Shown here: positions 9,994 through 18,758 of the stretch, piece by piece | How positions within the stretch are numbered: position 1 is the stretch's first letter | Layout: each line of letters opens with the position of its first letter | Assembly: GCA_020634165.1 (NCBI GenBank) | Contig: JACKCF010000004.1 | Span: forward strand, 148,008 to 212,007 | Length of the DNA stretch: 64,000 nt | From: Anaerolineaceae bacterium | GTDB lineage: Bacteria; Chloroflexota; Anaerolineae; Aggregatilineales; Phototrophicaceae | Direction: 5' to 3' | Position numbers and translations under genes: made by a program | The notes under the pieces: model-generated | Database searches by the model: none | What the model saw: only the letters and a program-made list of their open reading frames with translations | Told to the model about the DNA's origin: nothing

Positions 9994-11358
9994 ATGAAAA
10001 ACATTTGCGTCATTGGTTCCGGCTACGTTGGTTTGGTCACCGCGACCTGCTTTGCTGATCTCGGCAATAAGGTCACCACTGTAGATATCGATGAAAACAA
10101 GATCGCCAAACTCAAAGAAGGCGTTATGCCTATCTATGAGCCGGGCCTGGAAGAACTGGTCGAACGCAATGTTAAGGCGGACCGCCTGAACTTCACCACT
10201 TCCTACGAAGAAGGCCTCGATGACGCCGAGTTCGTCTTCATCTGCGTAGGTACCCCTTCGGCAGTTGATGGCGAGGCCGACCTGAAGTACGTCCGCAGCG
10301 CCGCAGAAACTATCGCCGAGAAGATGGACCACCCGCTGATTATCATCAACAAGTCCACTGTTCCTGTTGGTACCGGCGACTGGGTTGCTGACATTGTAAA
10401 CCGCGTCCAGACAGAAGCGATTGACTTCGCGGTCGTGAGCTGCCCGGAATTTTTGCGGGAAGGCTCGGCTATCACCGACTTCATGAATCCAGATCGCAAC
10501 GTATTTGGTTCCACCAACCGCGAAGCCGCACAGAAAGTCGCTGATCTGTATGCAGCGCTCAACGCTCCGGCGGTCATCACGGACATTCGCACCTCGGAAA
10601 TGATTAAGTATGCATCGAACGCCTTCCTGGCGACCCGCATCAGCTTCATTAACGAAATCAGCATCATTTGCGAACGCCTGGGCGCTGATGTGACCGAAGT
10701 TGCTCGCGGTATGGGCCTCGACAAGCGCATTGGCCCGCACTTCCTGCAAGCTGGTGTCGGCTATGGTGGGTCCTGCTTCCCGAAAGATGTGAAAGCACTG
10801 GCCAATATGGCCCTGACACATGGTATGCACCCGCAACTGCTGAACGCCGTTATGGACATCAACGACTTCCAGCGCAAGCAGATTGCAACCAAAGTTCGCG
10901 AACTGCTGGGTGGCACCGTCGAGAATAAGACGATTGGTATCCTGGGTATCGCTTTCAAAGCCAATACCGATGACATCCGCGAGGCCCCGGCCCTGACGAT
11001 TATGCGCACACTGGCCAACCAGGGCGCAAACGTCAAAGCGTATGATCCGGTGGCGATGGAAAATGCTGAACGCGAAATTCGCGGTGTGACCCTGGCTGAC
11101 AACGCATATGACGTTGCAGAGGACGCTGACGTCCTGGTACTGCTGACCGACTGGAACGAGTTCAAGCAGCTTGATATGGCGCGCATTAAGGGTATGATGC
11201 GCGAGCCGCTGCTGGTCGATGGCCGCAATATTTATGATCCTGACGCAATGCGCGAACTGGGCTTTGTCTATCGTGGTGTTGGCCGTGGCTACAATGGCGA
11301 AGGTGTCGCCAATGGCCATGCCGCCCACGAGGATATGGCACCTGTTGCTGGAGACTAA
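9994..11358 (+). CDS. ugd: UDP-glucose 6-dehydrogenase
   Basis: 454 residues. It oxidises UDP-glucose to UDP-glucuronate with two NAD+, for surface polysaccharide or glycolipid synthesis. Seen: N-terminal NAD-binding motif CVIGSGYVGLVTATCFADLG (residues 5-24), acidic DIDE after the second strand, the VGTPS loop, NKSTVPVGTGD, the PEFLREGSA substrate loop, and the catalytic cysteine C261 in YGGSCFPKDVKAL. The length is normal for the family. A strong terminator at 11392 closes the transcript. Confidence 0.95.
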   Translation: MKNICVIGSGYVGLVTATCFADLGNKVTTVDIDENKIAKLKEGVMPIYEPGLEELVERNVKADRLNFTTSYEEGLDDAEFVFICVGTPSAVDGEADLKYVRSAAETIAEKMDHPLIIINKSTVPVGTGDWVADIVNRVQTEAIDFAVVSCPEFLREGSAITDFMNPDRNVFGSTNREAAQKVADLYAALNAPAVITDIRTSEMIKYASNAFLATRISFINEISIICERLGADVTEVARGMGLDKRIGPHFLQAGVGYGGSCFPKDVKALANMALTHGMHPQLLNAVMDINDFQRKQIATKVRELLGGTVENKTIGILGIAFKANTDDIREAPALTIMRTLANQGANVKAYDPVAMENAEREIRGVTLADNAYDVAEDADVLVLLTDWNEFKQLDMARIKGMMREPLLVDGRNIYDPDAMRELGFVYRGVGRGYNGEGVANGHAAHEDMAPVAGD

Positions 11359-11391
11359 ACGCGCCAAATATTGACGCACTTCACGGGACAG

Positions 11392-11421
11392 AAGGACACG
11401 GTCTTAGGCCGTGTCCTTTGC
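11392..11421 (+). terminator. intrinsic terminator of ugd
   Basis: AAGGACACGG (11392-11401) pairs perfectly with CCGTGTCCTT (11409-11418) across a 7-base loop. It lies 34 bp after the ugd stop. It occupies the upstream part of the next open frame, which argues that the next gene starts later, at 11453. Confidence 0.8.
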
Positions 11422-11452
11422 ATTTACGCAGACCACCAGTAGAATCGACATC

Positions 11453-12349
11453 ATGACTGAGCATATTCACACCCACGCACCCGTTAACTCGCGTGATCGC
11501 TTTGCGATTGCACATTATATTGAAAGCGAACTGGACCCTGAGAAAGATTACGAGGAAATCGTCTTTCTGGTGGGTTCATATGAATATCCCTGGCTGCTGC
11601 GGAAGTCACTGGAGTTTGCGCTGTTCCGCACCTATGGCGTGCCGCACACCAGCCGCATACTCAAAGCAACCGGACAATTCGAGCGGCACGGGCAAAAGCG
11701 CTATGACGATACGACGCTGCTGCTGGCAGGCATCGCGGAAAAAGGCATCGACAGCGAGTACGGCAAGGCCGCTATCGCGGGCATGAATCGCTTTCATGGT
11801 CGCTATAACATTCAGAATCGCGATATGTTGTATGTGCTATCGACATTTGTGTTTGAGCCGATTCGGTGGCATGAGCGCTTTGGCTGGCGCACACCTACCC
11901 AGAAAGAAAAGCTGGCCAATTTTTACTTCTGGCGCGAGATTGGCTTACGAATGGGCATTCAGGATATTCCTGAAACGATAGCGGCATTCGAGTCGTTCAA
12001 CATTGCCCACGAAGCAGAGCATTTCGTCTATGACGAGGCCAATCAAGTGATTGGTGAAGCGACGGTACGGGTTTTCCTGAACTGGTATCCCGTGTTTGTA
12101 AGGCCACTGGCGCGGGAAATCATCTACAGCTTTTTGAATGACCAATTACTGGAAGCATTTGGTTTCCCCAAACCGCACAGCGTGATCCGTTGGTTTGCGC
12201 AAGGGGGGCTATGGTTGATGGGCCGCGTGATGCGCTGGCTCCCACCCCGTCGCGCACCTTTCCTGTATACAGCAATTCCGACGCGCACCTACCCGCATGG
12301 CTATGAAGTCACCGAGCTAGGTCCAAAAGAGGCCCTTAACGGCGATTAG
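11453..12349 (+). CDS. oxygenase MpaB / DUF2236-like protein
   Basis: 298 residues from the ATG at 11453 (MTEHIHTH); an earlier in-frame start at 11411 lies inside the ugd terminator. The helical protein carries histidine-containing blocks (RILKATGQFERHGQKRYDD, GMNRFHGRYNIQNRDMLY, FVFEPIRWHERFGWR) that recall the DUF2236/latex-clearing MpaB-type haem oxygenases. I am moderately sure of the family and cannot name a substrate. Confidence 0.55.
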   Translation: MTEHIHTHAPVNSRDRFAIAHYIESELDPEKDYEEIVFLVGSYEYPWLLRKSLEFALFRTYGVPHTSRILKATGQFERHGQKRYDDTTLLLAGIAEKGIDSEYGKAAIAGMNRFHGRYNIQNRDMLYVLSTFVFEPIRWHERFGWRTPTQKEKLANFYFWREIGLRMGIQDIPETIAAFESFNIAHEAEHFVYDEANQVIGEATVRVFLNWYPVFVRPLAREIIYSFLNDQLLEAFGFPKPHSVIRWFAQGGLWLMGRVMRWLPPRRAPFLYTAIPTRTYPHGYEVTELGPKEALNGD

Positions 12350-12351
12350 GT

Positions 12352-12747
12352 TCAGACAGCAGCCATAGAGTTGAGGCTGCCTGTCGCATACAAGGCTTCG
12401 CCCACACTGTTGGCAAAAATCAGGCGCGGGTGCAGGGATGTTACGCCCAGGCGTGAGAGCGTGTGGGCAATGCGGCGGGCCAATGTTGTGCGTACAGTGA
12501 CAATGACAATTAAGCCAACCTGAATCGTAATCTGGTGGGAAGCCTGATGAAAGATTGTCAGGGCATCTTGTGGCAGGAAGCCTTCATTGTTGGTGAAATC
12601 GAGAATGAAATGACAGCGCCTGTCATGGTCACGCAGCAAACGCCCTGATTCTTTACAGGCAGTTTGCAAAGTGGACGCATCCCAGTCTCCCTGAAAGCTG
12701 AACAAAATTGCTTTTTTATCATCCGCTGCCCAACTGACCTCGATCAT
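12352..12747 (-). CDS. small STAS-like (SpoIIAA-fold-like) protein
   Basis: 131 residues from the ATG at 12747 (MIEVSWAADDKK). It has the alternating strand/helix layout of STAS/SpoIIAA-like folds: an opening strand with a tryptophan, then the FILDFTN strand, then a long helix, and a final SVGEALYA helix. It aligns end to end, weakly, with the three tandem paralogues at 41.8-43.2 kb. Likely a small protein-interaction domain; no function is known. It ends 2 bp from the convergent MpaB-like gene. Confidence 0.55.
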   Translation of the reverse strand: MIEVSWAADDKKAILFSFQGDWDASTLQTACKESGRLLRDHDRRCHFILDFTNNEGFLPQDALTIFHQASHQITIQVGLIVIVTVRTTLARRIAHTLSRLGVTSLHPRLIFANSVGEALYATGSLNSMAAV

Positions 12748-12946
12748 AGTGGCCTCTTCCACAATAGATGTGTTGATTACTGGCTATTTGTGTAACGTTA
12801 AAAATGATGAATTTGGATTCTTAGAACCCGCTTAGTGGGCTGTCATTGGATAATGTGCCTCGACGGAAGGTAGCCCTCGACGTTACACTACCATACAGGA
12901 GATCAACCTAAGAACGACGCTTCCTCGGCACATAAGCGACGCATTG

Positions 12947-15853
12947 ATGTACAGACTGATTGGAGAAACCAAACGGGGCTATACCTTCCACGAGCGCATT
13001 GGCGTTGGTGGCTATGGGATGGTTTATCGTGCCCAACAGTTGGCCGTTGATCGCGATGTAGCGATTAAGGTCATTCTGCCGGAACATGCCCGTTCGGATG
13101 AGTTCAAGGCGCGTTTTGCCGAAGAAGCACGTCTGGTCGCCCAATTAGAGCACCCACATATCACGCCGCTATACGATTACTGGCAAGATGAAAGCGGTGC
13201 CTATCTTGTGATGCGTTACCTGCGTGGGGGCAATCTGCGCCAGATGCTGCAAGATCACGGTGCCCTTTCGCTGGCACAGACGACACGCCTGCTGACACAG
13301 ATCGGCGAGGCATTCGCCAGCGCCCATGCCGCTAACGTCATTCATCGCGATTTTAAACCCGCTAATGTCCTGCTCGATGAGCGCTCGAATGCCTATTTGA
13401 CTGATTTCGGCGTGGCGATGCGCATCCAACAGGTTGATGGCGGCGAACAGGAATCCGATGAGTTGGTCGGCACCTTTGCCTATTTATCACCGGAGCAAAT
13501 CCAGGGCCGCGCATTGACGCCTCATGCCGACCTGTATGCGATGGGGCTGGTTTTGTACGAAATGCTGGCAGGTCAGCATCCGTATGGCGACGCCGGCATC
13601 AACGACCTGATCATCCATCAGGTTCGCGATCCGGTTCCGAGTTTACTCAAGCTGCGACCCGACTTGCCGGAGACGCTCGATACCATTATTCAGCGGGCAA
13701 CCGACAAAGAACCCAAACATCGCTATCCTGATGCCCAGACATTTATTGATGCACTGAATGAACTCGCTCAGGCAGGTCGTCCGCTGCCCCTGCCACCGGT
13801 TGCGCGGCACCTGGAAACAGCCGATTTAATGATCCCAACACGGACGGAACGCCTCGGCAACCTTGATGGTGGCACCACGTCCAGCGGACGCAATCGGCGG
13901 TCGATGCTGCAAAATGTCCATGCTTTCTGGATTGAGGGTGTGTTGGAGCAGTCGCTGCATGGTGCCGCCATTATCGAACTGGGGATGACCCCACACATGG
14001 CCGCTGTCACCAATCCCTGGGGAGCTGTATTACGCCGCCCTGGCACAGAAGACCGAACGGTCGTCCCTGGCACACCCATTTTGCAGATGTTCGACCGCTT
14101 GAATGGCAAGCTGCTCATTCTGGGTGATCCTGGCAGCGGCAAAACGACCACCTTACTCGAACTGACGCAAGCGCTGCTGGCACGTGCAGAGCGCGATCAG
14201 CGGCATGCGATACCCGTTGTGCTCAATCTGTCATCCTGGGGGCAGGATCGCCAGCCCATTGATACCTGGCTGATCGATGAACTATCAAACAAGTATCAGG
14301 TGCCGAGAGCGATTGCTCGGCGCTGGGCAAAGCATGATGAGCTACTGCTGCTGCTCGATGGGCTGGATGAGGTCGCGCTGACCTATCGCGATGATTGTGT
14401 GGAGGCCATCAATACCTACCGCCAGGAGCACGGCTTCGTCGATGTAGTGGTATGCAGCCGCACCGCCGATTATGAAGCGCTTACGAATAGTCTGCTGCTT
14501 AATGGGGCAATCGTATTGCAACCGCTCACCAGCCAGCAGGTCGATGGCTACCTGTCACAGTTTGGTCCTTCCTTGACGACGCTGCGCAAGCAACTGAGTG
14601 CCGATGAAAATCTGGCGGAATTAAGCCGATCCCCTTTGATGTTGAGTATTATGGCGCTGGCCTATCGTGACATCACTCAGGATTCCCTGCCCCAGTTCGA
14701 CAACCCGGAGGCCCAGCGCGCACATCTCTTTGATGTGTATGTGGAGCGCATGCTGGCGCGGCAGTCGGCGGATGCACCTTATTCTCGGCAGCAGGTTGAG
14801 CATTATCTCGGTTGGCTGGCGAGCCAGATGGTAGCCCAGGCACAAACCGTCTTCCAAATCGAAAATCTGCAACCCACCTGGCTGTTGGAACCTCAACAGC
14901 AGCAATATCGTAAGGCCCTGCTACGGGTCATGGTGGTCATCTGGGCGCTGATCTGGGGCGTTCCGCGGGCCGTTACGACGCCGCTGGCGCCACCAGGTGC
15001 TCCGGCCTGGATGAAGGGACTCGCCTGGGCCGCTGCCGGGGCTAGCTGGGGAACCGTACTCGGTACACGATTGATCAGATACATGGCATCAGCCATCGGA
15101 ATTGGCATTGTCTTTAGCATCGCAGTTGCGCTAGAAGGAGGCATCGACCGCGAACTGGGCCAGATCGTGACGCGCATTCCTGGCGCACTGATTATCTATA
15201 CGCTGGCGTTCGGATTTTCATTATGGCTGCTGCGACGTGGGCAGCATCACCCGATGCACATCCAACCTGTAGAAAGCGTGCGCTTCGTCAGGAAAAACGT
15301 CAAACCCTGGATGGTCGTCGCCGTGATTCCGGCAGGAGCCGTGACTTCGATATTGAACCGGATTGTGTTTGCGCGGCCAGATGTCACCACAGGCGAGCAA
15401 ATCCTGGGCATTGTGCTCGGCAGTTTGATTGGCATCCTCACGGCGGGCTACCTGACAGGACTGACCAGCAACGTCGTCGGGCAGACGACGCGCCCCAACG
15501 AAGGCATCTGGCGCAGCCTGAGCAATGCGCTGCGTTTAGGGGCTATCGTGGCGGTCAGTTTTGGCGTCTTACTGATGGCATCCACCGTGCCTGTCAGCAG
15601 TTGGACCTTTGGCATCATGCAGGTGATCGTCACCGCATTGCCATTCGGGGCGGTCGGTGGTCTGATTTATGGCGGCTATACGGTCATCCAGCATGTCATT
15701 CTACGGCGGATTCTATGGCAAACGGGTGCCACGCCGCGCAATTATGCCCACTTCCTCGACCATGCCACACGGCTGATCCTGCTGCGAAAAGTGGGCGGCG
15801 GCTATATTTTTGTGCATCGCTATCTGCTGGAATACTTCGCGCAGAAGAACTAG
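12947..15853 (+). CDS. Ser/Thr protein kinase fused to a NACHT NTPase and C-terminal membrane region
   Basis: 968 residues. Residues 12-272 are a complete PknB-type kinase: glycine loop GVGGYGMVY (19-27), VAIK lysine (K41), HRD (133-135) with FKPANVL, DFG (153-155) and SPE (181-183). Residues about 385-600 are a NACHT/STAND ATPase: Walker A GDPGSGKT (393-400) and Walker B LLLLLDGLDE (466-475), then a helical lid. From about residue 655 there are some seven or eight hydrophobic spans, and the chain ends in a cytoplasmic FVHRYLLEYFAQKN. The ATG at 12947 is preferred over the preceding TTG. All kinase and ATPase catalytic residues are intact. Role: membrane-bound, nucleotide-switch-controlled kinase; the stimulus is unknown. 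Confidence 0.9.
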   Translation: MYRLIGETKRGYTFHERIGVGGYGMVYRAQQLAVDRDVAIKVILPEHARSDEFKARFAEEARLVAQLEHPHITPLYDYWQDESGAYLVMRYLRGGNLRQMLQDHGALSLAQTTRLLTQIGEAFASAHAANVIHRDFKPANVLLDERSNAYLTDFGVAMRIQQVDGGEQESDELVGTFAYLSPEQIQGRALTPHADLYAMGLVLYEMLAGQHPYGDAGINDLIIHQVRDPVPSLLKLRPDLPETLDTIIQRATDKEPKHRYPDAQTFIDALNELAQAGRPLPLPPVARHLETADLMIPTRTERLGNLDGGTTSSGRNRRSMLQNVHAFWIEGVLEQSLHGAAIIELGMTPHMAAVTNPWGAVLRRPGTEDRTVVPGTPILQMFDRLNGKLLILGDPGSGKTTTLLELTQALLARAERDQRHAIPVVLNLSSWGQDRQPIDTWLIDELSNKYQVPRAIARRWAKHDELLLLLDGLDEVALTYRDDCVEAINTYRQEHGFVDVVVCSRTADYEALTNSLLLNGAIVLQPLTSQQVDGYLSQFGPSLTTLRKQLSADENLAELSRSPLMLSIMALAYRDITQDSLPQFDNPEAQRAHLFDVYVERMLARQSADAPYSRQQVEHYLGWLASQMVAQAQTVFQIENLQPTWLLEPQQQQYRKALLRVMVVIWALIWGVPRAVTTPLAPPGAPAWMKGLAWAAAGASWGTVLGTRLIRYMASAIGIGIVFSIAVALEGGIDRELGQIVTRIPGALIIYTLAFGFSLWLLRRGQHHPMHIQPVESVRFVRKNVKPWMVVAVIPAGAVTSILNRIVFARPDVTTGEQILGIVLGSLIGILTAGYLTGLTSNVVGQTTRPNEGIWRSLSNALRLGAIVAVSFGVLLMASTVPVSSWTFGIMQVIVTALPFGAVGGLIYGGYTVIQHVILRRILWQTGATPRNYAHFLDHATRLILLRKVGGGYIFVHRYLLEYFAQKN

Positions 15854-15865
15854 CACGATTCAATG

Positions 15866-16132
15866 CTAGACAATCTGGTCGCGTTCCTCAGCCGTCTTCA
15901 AAACAGCCTGAATCGCTTCTACGAGCGCTAAGGCGGCTTCCGCACTAAGTTCGACGGCGACACGCGCGCCAGGACCTTGGGCTTCGTTGACAAAGTCGAT
16001 ATTCAGGGCATGCTCGAACGGTGCATTAAAAGGATGGTCATAAGAGACATTGGCTTCTTTGAGCGTAAACCAGCCCGTTTCCTTTTTGCCGCTGCCCTCG
16101 ATTTTGACTTGCTGAACGATCATCGTGCACAT
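15866..16132 (-). CDS. DUF6295-like small protein
   Basis: 88 residues from the ATG at 16132 (MCTMIVQQVKIEGSGK). The block EHALNIDFVNEAQGPGARVA followed by an Ala/Leu-rich helix is, from memory, the hallmark of a conserved small family (DUF6295) of unknown function. It precedes the dienelactone hydrolase gene's 3' end on the same strand by converging order only; no shared role is evident. It lies tail-to-tail with the kinase-NACHT gene. Confidence 0.6.
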   Translation of the reverse strand: MCTMIVQQVKIEGSGKKETGWFTLKEANVSYDHPFNAPFEHALNIDFVNEAQGPGARVAVELSAEAALALVEAIQAVLKTAEERDQIV

Positions 16133-16199
16133 GGGAAAACTCCTCAGAAAATTATATTGACCTAAACACATCTCACTTCGGGAGCTGATTACAAAACTG

Positions 16200-16955
16200 C
16201 TATTTCAGGTTCTTTTCAAGGAAGGCAAAGACCTTTTCCCAGCCATCCATGGCCTGGGCCTGACGATAGGCTGGACGATGATGATAGAAGAAGCCGTGTC
16301 CAGCATCATCGTAACGATGGAATTCGTAGTCCTTACCGTGCTTTTTGAGTTCTTCCTCATGCTGGTTAACCTGCTCGGCTGTCGGGCCGTGATCTTCATT
16401 GCCGAAAATGCCCAACAACGGCGCAGATAAATCGGCTGTGTAGTTGATAGGGCTAACGGGATATTTAGGCGTCAAATCTTCGGGAGCCATGACGACGCGC
16501 CCACCCCAACAATCGACAACGGCGTCAAACACATCCAGGCGGCAGCCAGCGAGAAATGCCTGCCGTCCGCCAGAACAGGTACCAAACACGCCAACTTTTC
16601 CGTTTACATAGGGCAGTGACAACAGATGGCGTGCCGCACCTTCCAGATCGCCCATGACCTGGTCATCAGCGACACCACCCTCCGCACGGATTTTGGCAGC
16701 GACATCTTCAGGGGTGCCGTGCCCGGCGCGGAAGTACAGATTGGGTGCCAGAGCAGCATAACCATAATAGGCAAATTTGCGCGTCGCCTCTTTGTACCAC
16801 TCATCCCACCCTGGCATGTGATGAATAATGACCATCGCGGGGAATGGTCCTGGCCCTAATGGGCGTGCGAAGTAGGCGTTGATGGTGTCATGATTGGTGC
16901 CCTGTATCGTAACTGTTTCCGCAATCATGCCTTCGTAATTGTCAGTTGTGTACAC
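16200..16955 (-). CDS. dienelactone hydrolase family protein
   Basis: 251 residues from a GTG at 16955. That start has an ideal Shine-Dalgarno (AAGGAGGT, five bases after GGAGG), whereas the upstream TTG frame lacks one. Seen: nucleophile motif GTCSGGR, with cysteine as in dienelactone hydrolases, an acidic residue in FGNEDHGPTAEQV, and the histidine in DDAGHGFFYHHRP. The fold is an alpha/beta hydrolase. The family hydrolyses dienelactone-type or other ester substrates; the true substrate is unknown. Confidence 0.85.
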   Translation of the reverse strand: MYTTDNYEGMIAETVTIQGTNHDTINAYFARPLGPGPFPAMVIIHHMPGWDEWYKEATRKFAYYGYAALAPNLYFRAGHGTPEDVAAKIRAEGGVADDQVMGDLEGAARHLLSLPYVNGKVGVFGTCSGGRQAFLAGCRLDVFDAVVDCWGGRVVMAPEDLTPKYPVSPINYTADLSAPLLGIFGNEDHGPTAEQVNQHEEELKKHGKDYEFHRYDDAGHGFFYHHRPAYRQAQAMDGWEKVFAFLEKNLK

Positions 16956-17129
16956 GACTACCTCCTTTTTAAGTGCCAACAACGGGGAAATCTAACTTTC
17001 TGTATGGTGGGAGTGTAGCGCATAGGCCATAAAGAATGCGAAAACCAATACCTGGCCCATTTCCTGAACCTGTTTGCTCCCCAAAGCGTATAATTCAGTA
17101 GATAAAGCTTCATCACGCTAGGCCCCATC

Positions 17130-18434
17130 ATGACGTCTGGAATTATTACTTTTTATATTTTGACAGTCACCCAGGTACTATCACTAATCGGCAGCCGAAT
17201 GACGAGTATTGCTTTCGGCATCTGGTTGTTCCAGCAGACTGGTGACAGCGCCCCCGTCTTACTCGCTTCATTTTTTGTGATGCTCCCGCAAGCACTGGCG
17301 GGGAGTTTCGGCGGTGTCATCGCAGATCGATGGCCGAGAAGGCTGGTCCTCATGCTGACAGACACAGGTGCCGCAGTTGGCACTGCTCTTCTTCTGCTGA
17401 GTTTTATGTTAGGCACATTTGAAGTCTGGCAGCTTTATGTTGTGGCATTTTTACAGGGAGCGCTGGGTATGATGCAGCGTCCGGCGATGGATGCATCCAT
17501 CACGATGATGGTACCCTCCACACATCGGGATCGCGCCAATACGCTGCGGTTGATGGCCGGGCCCGTCGCGGGGATTATCGCGCCAGTGTTAGCAGCCTTA
17601 ATCTTCGCAACCTTCGGGCTTGTGGGTGTGATTTCCATTGATCTGGCGAGCTTTTTCGTGGCCGTCATTACACTGTGGTTCGTACGAATTCCTGAGCCTA
17701 AAAAGACCAACCCCAAGACAGGTCGTTCACATTTTCTGGATGACTCGAAAGAGGCATTTGCATTCCTGTGGAACGCTCGTGTTCTTTTTTTCATGATGTT
17801 TTACGCGGCAGCCCTGAATTTCTTCCTGGCCGGGTCTATCAATCTGGCTACGCCCTATATCCTGACCCTGACAGGCAGTGAAGAGACACTGGGCATTCTA
17901 CTGGGCATTATGAACCTGGGTATGGTGATCGGTGGCGTGATCATGTTTGTACGCGGCGGGACGAATCCGCGTATTCATGGCATTATGCTGGGACTTATGT
18001 TCCGGGGATTGGCATTAGCAGTCTATGGTCTTGTGCGGACGCCGATTGCCCTGGCTTTCGCCGTGTTCTTCGTGTTGTTTAGCAATGCGCTGGTCGATGG
18101 CTCGTTTATGTCGATGCTGCAAAGCAAAGTGCCGCCCCACCTACAGGGTCGTGTGTTCGCATTGCTGTTCCAGATGATGAATATTGCAACACCACTTTCT
18201 CTGTTGATGACGGGTTATGTTGTGGATAATCTTCTGGAACCCGCAGTGAATACCCCTGGTTGGTCAGCGGTGGCACCACTGGTCGGCAGTCAGCCCGGAT
18301 CGGGCATGGGATTGTTCATTATGGTCAATGGTGTGCTGATTTTCGTGATGACACTGGCTGTCTATCTCATTCCGGCAGTACGTCACAATGAACGCAAAAT
18401 GCCGGACTACGCACCCTCTGGCGCGATCATTTAG
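17130..18434 (+). CDS. MFS transporter (EntS/YfiS-like)
   Basis: 434 residues with about 12 hydrophobic spans. The MFS signature between spans 2 and 3 is present (GGVIADRWPRRLVLMLTD). The N-terminus (QVLSLIGSRMTSIAFGIWLFQQTG) and the PSTHRDRANTLRLMAGPVAG block are typical of the enterobactin-exporter-like/macrolide-efflux-like MFS branch. It probably exports a small molecule. Its stop overlaps the convergent NTP pyrophosphohydrolase gene by 4 bp. Confidence 0.85.
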   Translation: MTSGIITFYILTVTQVLSLIGSRMTSIAFGIWLFQQTGDSAPVLLASFFVMLPQALAGSFGGVIADRWPRRLVLMLTDTGAAVGTALLLLSFMLGTFEVWQLYVVAFLQGALGMMQRPAMDASITMMVPSTHRDRANTLRLMAGPVAGIIAPVLAALIFATFGLVGVISIDLASFFVAVITLWFVRIPEPKKTNPKTGRSHFLDDSKEAFAFLWNARVLFFMMFYAAALNFFLAGSINLATPYILTLTGSEETLGILLGIMNLGMVIGGVIMFVRGGTNPRIHGIMLGLMFRGLALAVYGLVRTPIALAFAVFFVLFSNALVDGSFMSMLQSKVPPHLQGRVFALLFQMMNIATPLSLLMTGYVVDNLLEPAVNTPGWSAVAPLVGSQPGSGMGLFIMVNGVLIFVMTLAVYLIPAVRHNERKMPDYAPSGAII

Positions 18435-18757
18435 TCGGTGTCATCGACCCATAGAAGCTTGATGCGTTCAGCAAAGGCACCGCGTTTTGAGCGTTTTTCT
18501 GTTTGCAACCGACTGATTTCTTCCGGCGACAGGCCATAGACTGAGACGATGGCATCCAGCACTTCATAAATATCGGCCAGTTCCTCGGTCAGATTGTCAC
18601 CTGCTGCCAGCTCAGCCGATTCTTCCTGCAATTTCTCCAGCAGCAGTGAACGATATTCCCGTTCATCAGCGATAGATATTTCGCATGTTTTGCCGTGTGA
18701 TGCAATGATTTCTGGAATGCGGTCTCGCACCAGTTTGTTGTAGATAATCCTGCCCAT
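18431..18757 (-). CDS. MazG-like nucleoside triphosphate pyrophosphohydrolase
   Basis: 108 residues beginning MGRIIYNKLVRDRIPEII, the standard opening of the small phosphoribosyl-ATP/NTP pyrophosphohydrolase-like family. The acidic metal-binding pattern is present (EKLQEESAEL, then EELADIYEVLDAI). It hydrolyses nucleoside triphosphates or related compounds to monophosphates and pyrophosphate; the substrate here is unknown. The ATG lies 1 bp after the stop of the TIR gene, so the two are almost certainly one transcript. Confidence 0.8.
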   Translation of the reverse strand: MGRIIYNKLVRDRIPEIIASHGKTCEISIADEREYRSLLLEKLQEESAELAAGDNLTEELADIYEVLDAIVSVYGLSPEEISRLQTEKRSKRGAFAERIKLLWVDDTD

Positions 18758-18758
18758 A

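Noticed and set aside
9979..11379. Long minus-strand open frame opposite ugd
   Set aside because: It is the antisense of a highly expressed gene with strong codon bias; its translation shows no domain.
11411..11452. Upstream start of the MpaB-like gene
   Set aside because: It would begin inside the perfect ugd terminator; the ATG at 11453 is better.
15223..15948. Long plus-strand open frame inside the 3' end of the kinase-NACHT gene
   Set aside because: Arg/His/Cys-rich translation typical of an out-of-frame shadow; the kinase-NACHT frame has membrane spans here.
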